Shown piece after piece: positions 1 through 7,673 of a DNA stretch of 64,000 bases. The notes under the pieces are model-generated. The model saw only the letters and a program-made list of their open reading frames with translations, was not told the DNA's origin and searched no databases. The translations under genes and the position numbers were made by a program. Position 1 is the first letter of the stretch. The number at the start of each line of letters is the position of its first letter. Source of the DNA: Paragemmobacter straminiformis (GTDB lineage: Bacteria > Pseudomonadota > Alphaproteobacteria > Rhodobacterales > Rhodobacteraceae); assembly GCF_014243445.1 (NCBI RefSeq), contig NZ_JACLQD010000003.1:310001-374000 (forward strand). Direction: 5' to 3'.

Positions 1-479
1 AGCACCCCGAACAGCGCCACCATCACCGCCGTCTGGTTCGCGTTCACAAAGACACGGCAGATCGTGGTATAGGCCAGCCAGCCGAACACCAGCGAGGCGA
101 CCGAAATCGCAATCGCCTGCCACGCGGTCAATTCCATCACCGCAGGATCGATCAGGTAAAGCTCAGAGCCGAGGTAGTAGACCAGCACCAGCATGGCAAA
201 ACCCGAAAGCCATGTGGCGTAGCTTTCCCATTTGAACCAGATCAGGTGGTCGGGCAGGCGTTCGGGGGCCACAAGGTATTTCTGGATGTGGTAGAACCCG
301 CCGCCGTGAACCTGCCATTCCTCGCCATAGGCGCCTGCCGGCAAATCGGGCGATTTCCGCAGCCCGAGGTCCAGCGCGATGAAATAGAAGCTGGACCCGA
401 TCCACGCGATGGCCGTGATCACATGCGTCCAGCGCGCCGCAAGCTCGACCCATTCCCACAGCACAGCCCAGTCATACAT
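1..479 (-). CDS. puuD: Urate hydroxylase PuuD, membrane type, N-terminal part (cut by window edge)
   Basis: Reading inward from the ATG at 479, the protein begins MYDWAVLWEWVELAARW and runs off the window after about 159 residues. Hydrophobic stretches such as HVITAIAWIGSSFYFIALDL and the later LSGFAMLVLVYYLG look like membrane helices. This matches the N-terminal membrane domain of PuuD-type urate oxidases, which convert urate to 5-hydroxyisourate and usually carry a C-terminal cytochrome c domain (not visible here). The assignment is supported by the next genes: hydroxyisourate hydrolase, OHCU decarboxylase and allantoinase carry out the following steps. It is transcribed divergently from the LysR regulator at 592. 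The short open frames in this stretch in other frames are shadows. The family call is good; the missing C-terminus prevents checking the haem motif. Confidence 0.82.
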   Translation of the reverse strand, partial: MYDWAVLWEWVELAARWTHVITAIAWIGSSFYFIALDLGLRKSPDLPAGAYGEEWQVHGGGFYHIQKYLVAPERLPDHLIWFKWESYATWLSGFAMLVLVYYLGSELYLIDPAVMELTAWQAIAISVASLVFGWLAYTTICRVFVNANQTAVMVALFGV

Positions 480-591
480 CGGCGCGACCCTTCATCCGTT
501 TGCGAAAAGCTATACCCACCCCTATTCCTCTGTTAATCCTGCAAATAGCCCAACACTTTCAAAACGGGCCAGATAATAGGGGCGCGCGGGA
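480..591. promoter_or_regulatory. Divergent promoter region between puuD and its LysR regulator
   Basis: This 112-bp gap must hold both divergent promoters. An 8-nt inverted repeat, CCCCTATT at 519-526 and AATAGGGG at 575-582, spans the gap. The wide spacing suits a looping or two-site LysR arrangement, but no promoter boxes are convincing. The operator role is inference. Confidence 0.35.
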
Positions 592-1518
592 TTGTCCTAC
601 GTCAACAACATCAGAATGTTCGTCCGTGTCTACGAATTGGGCAGCATGAGTGCGGCCGCCCGCGACCAGCGCTGCTCTCCCGCCGTGGCATCGGCCCGCA
701 TATCCGAACTTGAAAAGCACCTTGGCGTGCGGCTGTTCAACCGCACCACCCGCTCGCTGCAACCCACCGAAAACGGCCGCATCTTCTATGACGGCGCGCG
801 CAAGGTGCTGGAAAGCATAGACGAGGCCGAAGCCGCCGTGATGGATGTCACGCAAAACCCGCGCGGCACCATCTTTGTCGCGGCCCCCCTTGGCATCGGC
901 CGCCGCTTCATCGCGCCCCATGTGCCGCGCTTCAAGGACCTTTACCCGCAAATCGACGTCCGCCTGCGCCTTTCAGACCGCAGCATCGACGTCACCGCCG
1001 AAGGGCTGGACGTCGCCTTCCACCTTGGCCTGCTCGAGGATTCCACCCTCAAGGTCCGGCTCGTGGCCGATTGCCCCCGCGTCCTCTGCGCCGCCCCCGA
1101 CTACATCGCCCGCCGTGGCAACCCGGTCGATGGCGCGGCGCTGGTGGCCGACCGTCACGATTGTCTCAACCTGCGCTTCCCCGGCGCGAAAGAGTTCCAG
1201 TGGAACCTCCTTACCCCCGACGGCCCGCGCCGGTTCGAGATCACCGGCCCCTTCGAATCCGACGATGGCGATGTGCTGACAGGCTGGGCGCTCGACGGGC
1301 GCGGCATCGTGATGAAGCCGATCTTCGAGATTGCCGACCACCTGCGCACCGGCCGTCTGGTTCCCGTCTGCACGGCCACGCCGCCGATGGCCACCCAGCT
1401 TTCGGTCCTGTCGCAGCACCGCCGCCTCAAGGACCCCAAGGTCCGGCTTTTCACCGATTTCATGGCCGCCCATTGCCGCGATGAACTGCGCCGCGCGATG
1501 GCGGGGCTCAAGGACTAA
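592..1518 (+). CDS. LysR-family transcriptional regulator, probable regulator of the urate/ureide genes
   Basis: This 308-residue protein has the LysR layout: an N-terminal winged helix-turn-helix (about residues 3-62, with the typical AAARDQRCSPAVASARI and LEKHLGVRLFNRTTR elements) followed by a periplasmic-binding-protein-like effector domain (about 90-295). The TTG at 592 gives the usual LysR length; the first ATG, at 613, would trim the start of the DNA-binding domain. The gene is divergent from puuD, so regulation of urate degradation is the natural inference, but the effector cannot be read from sequence. Confidence 0.85.
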   Translation: MSYVNNIRMFVRVYELGSMSAAARDQRCSPAVASARISELEKHLGVRLFNRTTRSLQPTENGRIFYDGARKVLESIDEAEAAVMDVTQNPRGTIFVAAPLGIGRRFIAPHVPRFKDLYPQIDVRLRLSDRSIDVTAEGLDVAFHLGLLEDSTLKVRLVADCPRVLCAAPDYIARRGNPVDGAALVADRHDCLNLRFPGAKEFQWNLLTPDGPRRFEITGPFESDDGDVLTGWALDGRGIVMKPIFEIADHLRTGRLVPVCTATPPMATQLSVLSQHRRLKDPKVRLFTDFMAAHCRDELRRAMAGLKD

Positions 1519-1566
1519 GATATCACTGATGGCAACCGTTACTGGTCTGGCAAACCGGAGCTTGTC

Positions 1567-1785
1567 ATGGCCAGTATCATCATCCGCAGCCTCGAAGACG
1601 ACGTGAAGCTGCGTCTCAAACAGCGCGCCGCCGCCAATCTGCGCTCGATGGAGGAAGAGGCCCGCGACATCCTGCGCGAAGCCGTGGGCGCGACCGATCC
1701 CCGCGCCGATCTTGGCCAGCAGATCCACGCGCGGTTCAAGGCGCTGGGCGGCATCTCGCTGGCCCTGCCCAAGCGGGGCAACTGA
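1567..1785 (+). CDS. FitA/StbC-like ribbon-helix-helix antitoxin
   Basis: The 72-residue protein begins MASIIIRSLEDDVKLRLKQ and contains RSMEEEARDILREAV, the pattern of FitA-type (plasmid-stability StbC) antitoxins. Residues 3-42 should form the DNA-binding ribbon-helix-helix; the remaining tail would wrap the toxin. Its TGA overlaps the toxin ATG by one base (TGATG at 1783-1787), the usual coupling in this family. Such antitoxins normally repress their own operon together with the toxin. The pair lies between the urate LysR gene and uraH and has no metabolic link to them, which suggests it was inserted there. Confidence 0.82.
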   Translation: MASIIIRSLEDDVKLRLKQRAAANLRSMEEEARDILREAVGATDPRADLGQQIHARFKALGGISLALPKRGN

Positions 1786-2183
1786 TGATCTTGCTCGATA
1801 CACCGGTCCTTGCGGCCCTGCTTCGGGCCGACCCTTCGCCCGCGCTTCTCGATTGGTTCGCGGGCCAGCCCGCCGCCAGCCTCTACGTCTCGACCGTGAC
1901 CGAGGCCGAACTCCTCACCGCCGCCACACGCCAGCCGCAGGCCAAGCGCCTTATCGCCGCCATCGACGAGATGATGGATACCGATTTTTCGGGCCGCATC
2001 CTGCCCTTTGACAGCGCCGCCGCCCGCGACCTTGCAGCGATCAACGCCCGAAACAGCCTGCCCGCCGCCACGGCGATGCTGGCCGCCATCGCCCGCGCGA
2101 ACGGCGCCACTCTGGCAACCGATACGCCTGACGCCTATGCCGTCACGGGAATCGAAACGGTAAACCCCTACGACCCGCGATAG
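1785..2183 (+). CDS. PIN-domain (VapC/FitB-like) toxin with altered active site
   Basis: The 132-residue protein fits the PIN ribonuclease fold of VapC/FitB toxins: an N-terminal LLDT strand, TEAELL with the second acidic residue, and ILPFDSAAARDLAAI in mid-protein. Two positions look wrong. The first motif reads LLDTP rather than LLDTN. In the segment where the family normally has an aspartate before an IAAIAR-type helix, this protein reads PAATAMLAAIAR, so that metal-binding aspartate appears to be missing. The protein is also a few residues short there. It may therefore be an inactive or attenuated toxin. Its last 16 bases overlap the end of uraH on the opposite strand. Confidence 0.78.
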   Translation: MILLDTPVLAALLRADPSPALLDWFAGQPAASLYVSTVTEAELLTAATRQPQAKRLIAAIDEMMDTDFSGRILPFDSAAARDLAAINARNSLPAATAMLAAIARANGATLATDTPDAYAVTGIETVNPYDPR

Positions 2184-2518
2184 GTCGAATAGGCAAAGGG
2201 CGAAATCAAAAGCGGCACATGGTAATGCGCCTCGGGGTCCGGCACGCCGAAGCGGATCGGAATCTCGTCAAGAAACAGCACCTCGCCCGTCGCCTGTCCG
2301 GTGGCGCGCAGATAGTCGCCCGCGCAGAACACCAGCTCGTAGCTGCCCGCCTGAAGCGGCGTCAGCATCGGGGCATCGGTGCGCCCGTCGGCATTGGTCA
2401 CGGTTTCGGCAATCTTGCGATGGCTGTTGCCGCTGACACGGTAAAGCATGATCTTCACCCCCGCAGCAGGCTTGCCCCGCGCGGTATCCAGCACATGAGT
2501 CGTCAACCGTCCGGCCAT
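2168..2518 (-). CDS. uraH: 5-Hydroxyisourate hydrolase (transthyretin-like)
   Basis: This 116-residue enzyme hydrolyses 5-hydroxyisourate to OHCU, the step after urate oxidation. Diagnostic features are the N-terminal LTTHVLDTARGKPA with the conserved histidine at residue 8, HYHVPLLISPF near the end, and the C-terminal tetrapeptide YRGS that defines bacterial HIU hydrolases. I chose the ATG at 2518 (MAGRLTTHV) over one four codons upstream because the family starts close to the LTTHVLD strand. It is divergent from puuE-uraD and ends inside the toxin gene's 3' end. Confidence 0.93.
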   Translation of the reverse strand: MAGRLTTHVLDTARGKPAAGVKIMLYRVSGNSHRKIAETVTNADGRTDAPMLTPLQAGSYELVFCAGDYLRATGQATGEVLFLDEIPIRFGVPDPEAHYHVPLLISPFAYSTYRGS

Positions 2519-2590
2519 TCGCGCCTCCATTTGCCCAAAGCTTAACCCATCACAGGGGCGAAAGGCGACCGGACCGAAGCCGAAAAGGTC

Positions 2591-2610
2591 TTATCGGGAT
2601 TTTTTGATAA
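2591..2610. promoter_or_regulatory. Inverted repeat in the uraH / puuE-uraD divergent gap
   Basis: TTATC at 2591-2595 and GATAA at 2606-2610 flank an A/T-rich centre in the 149-bp gap between uraH and the allantoinase fusion. The spacing resembles a LysR-type T-N11-A site and the locus encodes a LysR regulator, so this is a candidate operator. It is inferred from symmetry and position only. Confidence 0.35.
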
Positions 2611-2667
2611 ACCCCGCCCGATTTGCGCCCTAAGGTGCCGTTAATCTGGCTTCAAAGGATAATCCCC

Positions 2668-4083
2668 GTGAACCGTTACCCCCGCGATTTCCGTGGCCAC
2701 GGCCCCGATGCGCCCGACGCAAAATGGCCCGATGGCGCGAAAATCGCCGTCTCCCTTGTGCTGAACTACGAAGAAGGGGGCGAAAACAACATCCTGCACG
2801 GCGATGGCCAGTCCGAAGCCTTCCTGTCCGACATCGCGGGCGCCGCCCCGTGGCCAAACCAGCGCCACTGGAACATGGAATCGATCTACGATTACGGCGC
2901 GCGCGCGGGCTTCTGGCGGCTGCACCGCCTGTTCACCGAACGTGGCATCCCCGTCACCATCTACGGCGTCACCTCGGCCCTTGCCCGCAACCCCGAACAG
3001 GTCGCCGCGATGAAAGCCGCAGGCTGGGAAATCGCGTCCCACGGCCTCAAATGGGTCGACCACCGCGACATGCCAGCCGAGGAAGAGGCCCGCCAGATCG
3101 CCGAATCCTTCCGCCTGCATGCCGAGGTCACAGGCGAACCCCCGCGCGGCTGGTATACGGGCCGCTGTTCGATGAACACGGTGCGCCTCACGGCCGAAAC
3201 CGCCCGCCTCGACTGGATTTCCGACACCTATGACGACGACCTGCCCTATTGGATTGAGGTGGGCAGCCGCGACCAGCTCGTGATTCCCTACACGCTGGAA
3301 GCCAACGACATGCGCTTTGCCACGGCGCCGGGCTACATCACGGGCGAGCAGTTCTTCACCTATCTCAAGGACAGCTTCGACACCCTCTATGCCGAAGGGC
3401 AGGCGGGCCGCGCCAAGATGTTCTCTATCGGCCTGCACAACCGCCTCATCGGCCGACCGGGCAAGGTGGCGGGCTTGCAAAAATTCCTCGACTACGCCCA
3501 AGGCCATGCGGGCGTCTGGTTCCCGCGCCGCATCGACATCGCGCAGCACTGGGCCAAGACCCACCCGCACCGCCGCATCGAACGCCCCAGCCAGATGACG
3601 AAACAGCGTTTCGTCGAACGCTTCGGCGGCATCGTCGAACACTCGCCCTGGGTCGCCGAGCGCGCCTTCGCCCTCGAACTCGGCCCCGCGCATGACAGCG
3701 CCACGGGCCTTGCCAATGCGCTGGCCCGCATCCTGCGCACGGCCACCCGCGACGAACGCCTCGGCGTGCTGCGCGCCCACCCCGACCTTGCGGGCAAACT
3801 CGCCGCCGCGCGCCGCCTCACGCCCGAATCCACCGCCGAACAGGCCAGCGCCGCGCTCGACGCCCTGACCGATGACGAACGCGCCACCTTCCAGCGCCTC
3901 AACACGGCTTACGTGGAAAAGCACGGCTTCCCCTTCATCATCGCCGTCCGCGACAACACCAAGGCCGGCATCCTTTCCGCCTTCCACACCCGCCTGACCA
4001 ACGACACCGAAACCGAATTCGCCACCGCCTGCGCGCAGGTCGAACGCATCGCCGAACTTCGCCTCAAGGACATTCTGCCGTGA
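2668..4083 (+). CDS. Bifunctional allantoinase (PuuE) / OHCU decarboxylase (UraD) fusion
   Basis: The 471-residue protein joins two enzymes. Residues about 1-305 are a metal-independent, polysaccharide-deacetylase-like allantoinase (PuuE): NRYPRDFRGHG, VSLVLNYEEGGENN, ASHGLKWVDHRDM and the GLHNRLIGRPGK strand are typical. Residues about 315-471 are OHCU decarboxylase: FGGIVEHSPWVAERAF, the HPDLAGKLA motif near residue 371 and the KHGFPFIIAVR motif near 417. The decarboxylase makes S-allantoin and the allantoinase opens it to allantoate, so the fusion joins consecutive steps in reverse order along the chain. The GTG at 2668 is preferred over a TTG at 2623 because AAAGGA lies just upstream and PuuE proteins start here. 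The 3' end overlaps allE by 4 nt. Confidence 0.93.
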   Translation: MNRYPRDFRGHGPDAPDAKWPDGAKIAVSLVLNYEEGGENNILHGDGQSEAFLSDIAGAAPWPNQRHWNMESIYDYGARAGFWRLHRLFTERGIPVTIYGVTSALARNPEQVAAMKAAGWEIASHGLKWVDHRDMPAEEEARQIAESFRLHAEVTGEPPRGWYTGRCSMNTVRLTAETARLDWISDTYDDDLPYWIEVGSRDQLVIPYTLEANDMRFATAPGYITGEQFFTYLKDSFDTLYAEGQAGRAKMFSIGLHNRLIGRPGKVAGLQKFLDYAQGHAGVWFPRRIDIAQHWAKTHPHRRIERPSQMTKQRFVERFGGIVEHSPWVAERAFALELGPAHDSATGLANALARILRTATRDERLGVLRAHPDLAGKLAAARRLTPESTAEQASAALDALTDDERATFQRLNTAYVEKHGFPFIIAVRDNTKAGILSAFHTRLTNDTETEFATACAQVERIAELRLKDILP

Positions 4084-4922
4084 CAAGCTATTACACCCCC
4101 CCCGGTGGCCTGCCGCCGCAAACGCAACTGATGACGGGCCGCGCCGTCTTTACCGACGCCTATGCCTTCATTCCGCGCGGCGTGTTCTCCGACATCGTCA
4201 CCAGTTCCCTGCCGGGCTGGACCAGGACCAAGCTCTGGCTCATCGCGCGCCCCATGTCGGGTTTCTCGGAAACCTTCAGCCAATACGTGGTCGAGGTCGC
4301 CCCCGGCGGCGGCTCTGACGCGCCCGACCCGGACGAGGGCGTGCAGCACGTCCTTTTCGTCACGGGCGGCCTTGTCACCCTCACCATCGACGGGCAGGGT
4401 CACGAGCTTGACGAAGGCGGCTACGCCTATATCCCCGCCGGCGCGAAATGGACCCTGCTGGCCGAAGGCGCTACCCCCGCCCGCTTCCACTGGGTGCGCA
4501 AACTCTACGAACCCGCCCCCGGCATCGAACGCCCCGCGGCCTTCGTGACCAACGAAAAGACCCTGCAACCCGTCGCCATGCCCGATACGAACGGCGTCTG
4601 GGCCACCACCCGCTTCGTCGACCCTGCCGACCTGCGCTACGACATGCACGTGAACATCGTCACCTTCCAACCCGGCGGCACCATCCCGTTCGAGGAAACC
4701 CACGTCATGGAACACGGCCTCTACGTGCTGCAAGGCAAGGCCGTCTACAAACTCAACCAGGACTGGGTCGAGGTCGAGGCAGGCGATTTCATGTGGCTGC
4801 GCGCCTATTGCCCGCAGGCCTGCTACGCCGCAGGCCCCGGCCCCTTCCGCTACCTTCTCTACAAGGACGTGAACCGCCACGCCAAACTGCGCGGTCCCGG
4901 CGCCTTCGGCGCCTTCCGCTGA
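4080..4922 (+). CDS. allE: (S)-ureidoglycine aminohydrolase, bicupin
   Basis: The 280-residue protein is a two-domain cupin like AllE/YlbA, which converts ureidoglycine to ureidoglycolate and ammonia. The first cupin contains HVLFVTGGLVTLTIDG. The second holds the metal site: PFEETHVMEHGLYVLQGKA (about residues 203-221) supplies the Glu-x-His-x3-His set. The gene starts with GTG inside the stop of the preceding fusion (GTGA at 4080-4083), so it is very likely translationally coupled. Ureidoglycine is made from allantoate by AllC, which is not in this window, so part of the pathway lies elsewhere. Confidence 0.9.
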   Translation: MTSYYTPPGGLPPQTQLMTGRAVFTDAYAFIPRGVFSDIVTSSLPGWTRTKLWLIARPMSGFSETFSQYVVEVAPGGGSDAPDPDEGVQHVLFVTGGLVTLTIDGQGHELDEGGYAYIPAGAKWTLLAEGATPARFHWVRKLYEPAPGIERPAAFVTNEKTLQPVAMPDTNGVWATTRFVDPADLRYDMHVNIVTFQPGGTIPFEETHVMEHGLYVLQGKAVYKLNQDWVEVEAGDFMWLRAYCPQACYAAGPGPFRYLLYKDVNRHAKLRGPGAFGAFR

Positions 4923-4944
4923 CCGGAAACCCGCCCCCGCCCCC

Positions 4945-4998
4945 TTCATCCTTGCTGAAATACTCTCAGGGGGGTGCGGGGGGCAGAATGCCCCCCGC
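4945..4998. repeat. Interspersed intergenic element with 10-bp hairpin after allE
   Basis: Positions 4945-4966 carry TTCATCCTTG followed by AAATACTCT, the same core that occurs inverted at 57123-57144. It is followed by a perfect 10-bp hairpin: GCGGGGGGCA at 4976-4985, loop GAA, and its complement at 4989-4998. It lies just after a gene end and could act as a terminator or mRNA 3'-end stabiliser. The family is recognised only by repetition within this window plus a general resemblance to Rhodobacterales gene-end repeats. Confidence 0.6.
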
Positions 4999-5018
4999 TT
5001 GCAACAGGCGACACGCAG

Positions 5019-5492
5019 ATGAACAGGCTCCCCCTCGAACCCCTCACCGCCGAAGCCTTCGCCCCGTTCGGCGATGTCCTCGAATCCACGGGTGACTTCC
5101 GCCTCATCAACGCGGGCCTTTGCCAGCGCCACCACGACCGCGCCGCGCTCGACTTCGGCCCCGGCGGGCGCGCGGGCATTTCCGTCTTCAAGGCGCAAAC
5201 CCGCGCGCTGCCCTATGACTTCGACCTGATCGAACGCCATCCCGAAGGCTCGCAAGCCTTCCTGCCCCTGTCGGAACATCCCTTTCTCGTCATCGTGGCA
5301 CCCTCTCCCGCCGCCACGCCCCGCGCGTTCCTGACCAATGGCGCGCAGGGTATCAACCTGCATCGCGGCACGTGGCATGGCGTGCTGACCCCGCTGGATG
5401 GACCCGGCCTTTTCGCCGTGGTCGACCGCATCGGCCCCACCCCCAACCTCGAGGAATTCCGCTTCCCCGCGCCCTTCACCGTCCAGCCCTGA
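5019..5492 (+). CDS. allA: Ureidoglycolate lyase
   Basis: The 157-residue protein matches ureidoglycolate lyase (AllA), which splits ureidoglycolate into glyoxylate and urea. Typical stretches are LTAEAFAPFGDVLE at the N-terminus, RHPEGSQAFLPL in the middle (the family's H-P-x-x-S-Q motif) and LHRGTWHGVLTPL, whose histidines belong to the cupin-like active site. The ATG at 5019 is used because the in-frame ATG at 4974 would put eight codons of the upstream hairpin into the protein. As the last ureide gene it supplies the glyoxylate that the bhc cluster downstream can use. Confidence 0.92.
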   Translation: MNRLPLEPLTAEAFAPFGDVLESTGDFRLINAGLCQRHHDRAALDFGPGGRAGISVFKAQTRALPYDFDLIERHPEGSQAFLPLSEHPFLVIVAPSPAATPRAFLTNGAQGINLHRGTWHGVLTPLDGPGLFAVVDRIGPTPNLEEFRFPAPFTVQP

Positions 5493-5545
5493 CAGGCACC
5501 TGACACGCCCCTCACGGGCCATGACGCCGCAGCGCAGAATGGCGC

Positions 5546-5574
5546 TTGCCCAGGTCATCACAAAAGCGTAAAAT
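5546..5574 (+). promoter_or_regulatory. Candidate sigma-70 promoter for kup
   Basis: TTGCCC at 5546-5551 and TAAAAT at 5569-5574 are separated by exactly 17 bp within the 204-bp gap before kup. The match and spacing are good for a vegetative promoter, but the implied leader of about 115 nt is untested. No known riboswitch fold was recognised in that leader. Confidence 0.4.
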
Positions 5575-5696
5575 GTCCGGCATGCCGCCGCTGCCACGGC
5601 CGGAGACGGAGTGTCCGAAGACCCGCGCACGGGTCTCATCCTTTCGACGAGACGCGCCCAATCCCGGGCCCTCGGTCACGTATCCTGAAAATATCC

Positions 5697-7673
5697 ATGA
5701 ACATCGTGAATGACCCCAAACTTGCGGCGTCAGGTGAACGGCAGTTGCCGCTCTTTGACGAAGACGAACTCGATATTGCGGCCTATCTTCGCGACGAAGG
5801 CGAAGAGCATCACGCCGACGCCCCCAAGGGCTTTGCCGCGCTGACCATCGGCGCTGTCGGGGTCGTCTATGGCGATATCGGCACCTCGCCGATCTACGCC
5901 CTGCGCGAAGCGCTGCGTCCCGTCGCCGCCGACGGCTTGCGGCAGGTCGAGGTTCTGGGCCTGCTGTCGCTGCTCGTCTGGACGCTGATCCTTGTCGTCA
6001 CCGTCAAATACGTCTTTTTCCTGCTGCGTCAGGACAACCGCGGCGAAGGCGGTGTCCTTGCCCTCTACACGCTTGCCCGCCTAGCCATCGGCCGCCGCTC
6101 GATCCCGACGCTGGTGCTTGCCATCGCGGGGGCGGCGCTCTTTGCCGGAGATGCCAGCATCACCCCCGCCATTTCCGTGCTTTCCGCGGTCGAGGGTGCG
6201 GGTCTGGTCTTTCCGCATCTGGACCATTGGGTGGTTCCGGTGACGATGGGCATCCTGTTCGCCCTGTTCATGATCCAGCGTCAGGGCACCGCCCGCATCG
6301 CCTTTGCCTTCGGGCCGATCATGGTGGTCTGGTTCGGCACGCTTGGCATCATGGGCCTGTGGCACATCGTGCAAAACCCGATCGTGCTGGCCTGTATCAA
6401 CCCGTGGTATGGCGTCGAATTCCTGCTCGAACATCGCACCATCGCCTTCATCGTGCTGGGCGCGCTCTCGCTTGCCGTCACGGGGGCCGAGGCGCTTTAC
6501 GCCGACCTTGGCCATTTCGGGCGCAAGCCGATCATGGCGGCATGGCTCATTCTGGTGTTTCCGGCGCTGACGCTGAACTATCTGGGGCAGGGCGCGCTGG
6601 TGCTGGCCGATCCCTCCGCGCTGGAAGACCCTTTCTTCCGTCTGGTTCCGGCGGCCGTGCTGCCCTTCCTTGTCGCGCTGACCACGGCGGCGACGGTGAT
6701 CGCGGCGCAGGCGGTCATCACGGGGGCCTTCTCGCTGACCCGCGCCGCCGTGCAGCTTGGCCTTCTGCCGCGCATCACGATCCGCCACACCTCGCATGAC
6801 CAAAGCGGGCAGATCTATATCGGCGCAATCAACTGGATGCAGCTTTTCCTTGTGCTGTGGCTGGTCGTGGGCTTCGGCTCCTCGGGGGCGCTGGCCTCGG
6901 CCTATGGCATCGCTGTGACGGGGACGATGGTGGTTTCGACCGCGCTTTCGGTGATCTACATGACCCGTTCCGGCAGCCTGTCGCTCTGGGTTGCGCTGCT
7001 GATCGCCGCCCCCATCGCGGCGTTCGAATATGCCTTCCTCGCCTCGAACATGACCAAGATCACCGATGGCGGCTATGTGCCGCTCATCCTTGCCGGGCTT
7101 GTCGGGCTGTGCATGTGGTCATGGTGGCGCGGCACGCAGAACATGGTGGTCAAATCCCACAAGCAGCTGGTCGGCCTTGCCGGTTTCGTCAAGGCGATGA
7201 GCCATTCTTCCGTCCATGTCGTGCCGGGAACCGCCTTTTTCCTGACGCCTGACCCGACCGTCGTGCCCTCGGCGCTGCTGCACAACCTCAAGCACAACCG
7301 CGTGCTTCACGAACAGAACGTCATGCTCACGGTCGAAACCCTGCGCGTTCCGGTCGCAACACCGGAAGAACGCGCCAGCTACGAGCCTCTCGATGGCCGT
7401 TTCTCGCGCCTGACGCTGCGCTTCGGCTTCATGGAAACGCCCAACGTCTCGCGTGCGATGGGCAATGCCCGCAAGGTCGGGCTCAAGTTCGACGTCATGT
7501 CGTCAAGCTTCTTCCTTGGCCGGCGTCGTCCTGTCGTCAGCGGGTCTTTCGGTCTCAACCGGTTGCTCGACCGCATCTATGCCGCGCTGACCCGCTTCTC
7601 GGCCGATCCGTCGGACTTCTACCACCTTCCGCGCGACCGCGTGGTCGAGCTTGGCGAGCGGGTGGCGGTCTAA
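5697..7673 (+). CDS. kup: Low-affinity potassium uptake protein Kup
   Basis: This 658-residue inner-membrane protein is a KUP/HAK/KT potassium:proton symporter. The signature GVVYGDIGTSPIYALREAL lies at about residues 54-72, followed by about twelve hydrophobic segments up to residue 470 and a long soluble C-terminal domain. The first 45 residues are acidic and hydrophilic (LFDEDELDIAAYL), a cytoplasmic lead seen in many alphaproteobacterial Kup proteins. The ribosome-binding site before the ATG at 5697 is weak; a CTG a few codons upstream is the only nearby alternative. It stands alone, with its stop overlapping the stop of the convergent gap gene. Confidence 0.95.
   Translation: MNIVNDPKLAASGERQLPLFDEDELDIAAYLRDEGEEHHADAPKGFAALTIGAVGVVYGDIGTSPIYALREALRPVAADGLRQVEVLGLLSLLVWTLILVVTVKYVFFLLRQDNRGEGGVLALYTLARLAIGRRSIPTLVLAIAGAALFAGDASITPAISVLSAVEGAGLVFPHLDHWVVPVTMGILFALFMIQRQGTARIAFAFGPIMVVWFGTLGIMGLWHIVQNPIVLACINPWYGVEFLLEHRTIAFIVLGALSLAVTGAEALYADLGHFGRKPIMAAWLILVFPALTLNYLGQGALVLADPSALEDPFFRLVPAAVLPFLVALTTAATVIAAQAVITGAFSLTRAAVQLGLLPRITIRHTSHDQSGQIYIGAINWMQLFLVLWLVVGFGSSGALASAYGIAVTGTMVVSTALSVIYMTRSGSLSLWVALLIAAPIAAFEYAFLASNMTKITDGGYVPLILAGLVGLCMWSWWRGTQNMVVKSHKQLVGLAGFVKAMSHSSVHVVPGTAFFLTPDPTVVPSALLHNLKHNRVLHEQNVMLTVETLRVPVATPEERASYEPLDGRFSRLTLRFGFMETPNVSRAMGNARKVGLKFDVMSSSFFLGRRRPVVSGSFGLNRLLDRIYAALTRFSADPSDFYHLPRDRVVELGERVAV

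Noticed and set aside
3909-5639. A 576-codon minus-strand frame opposite allE and allA
   Set aside because: It covers three well-supported plus-strand reading regions and its translation has no family features.
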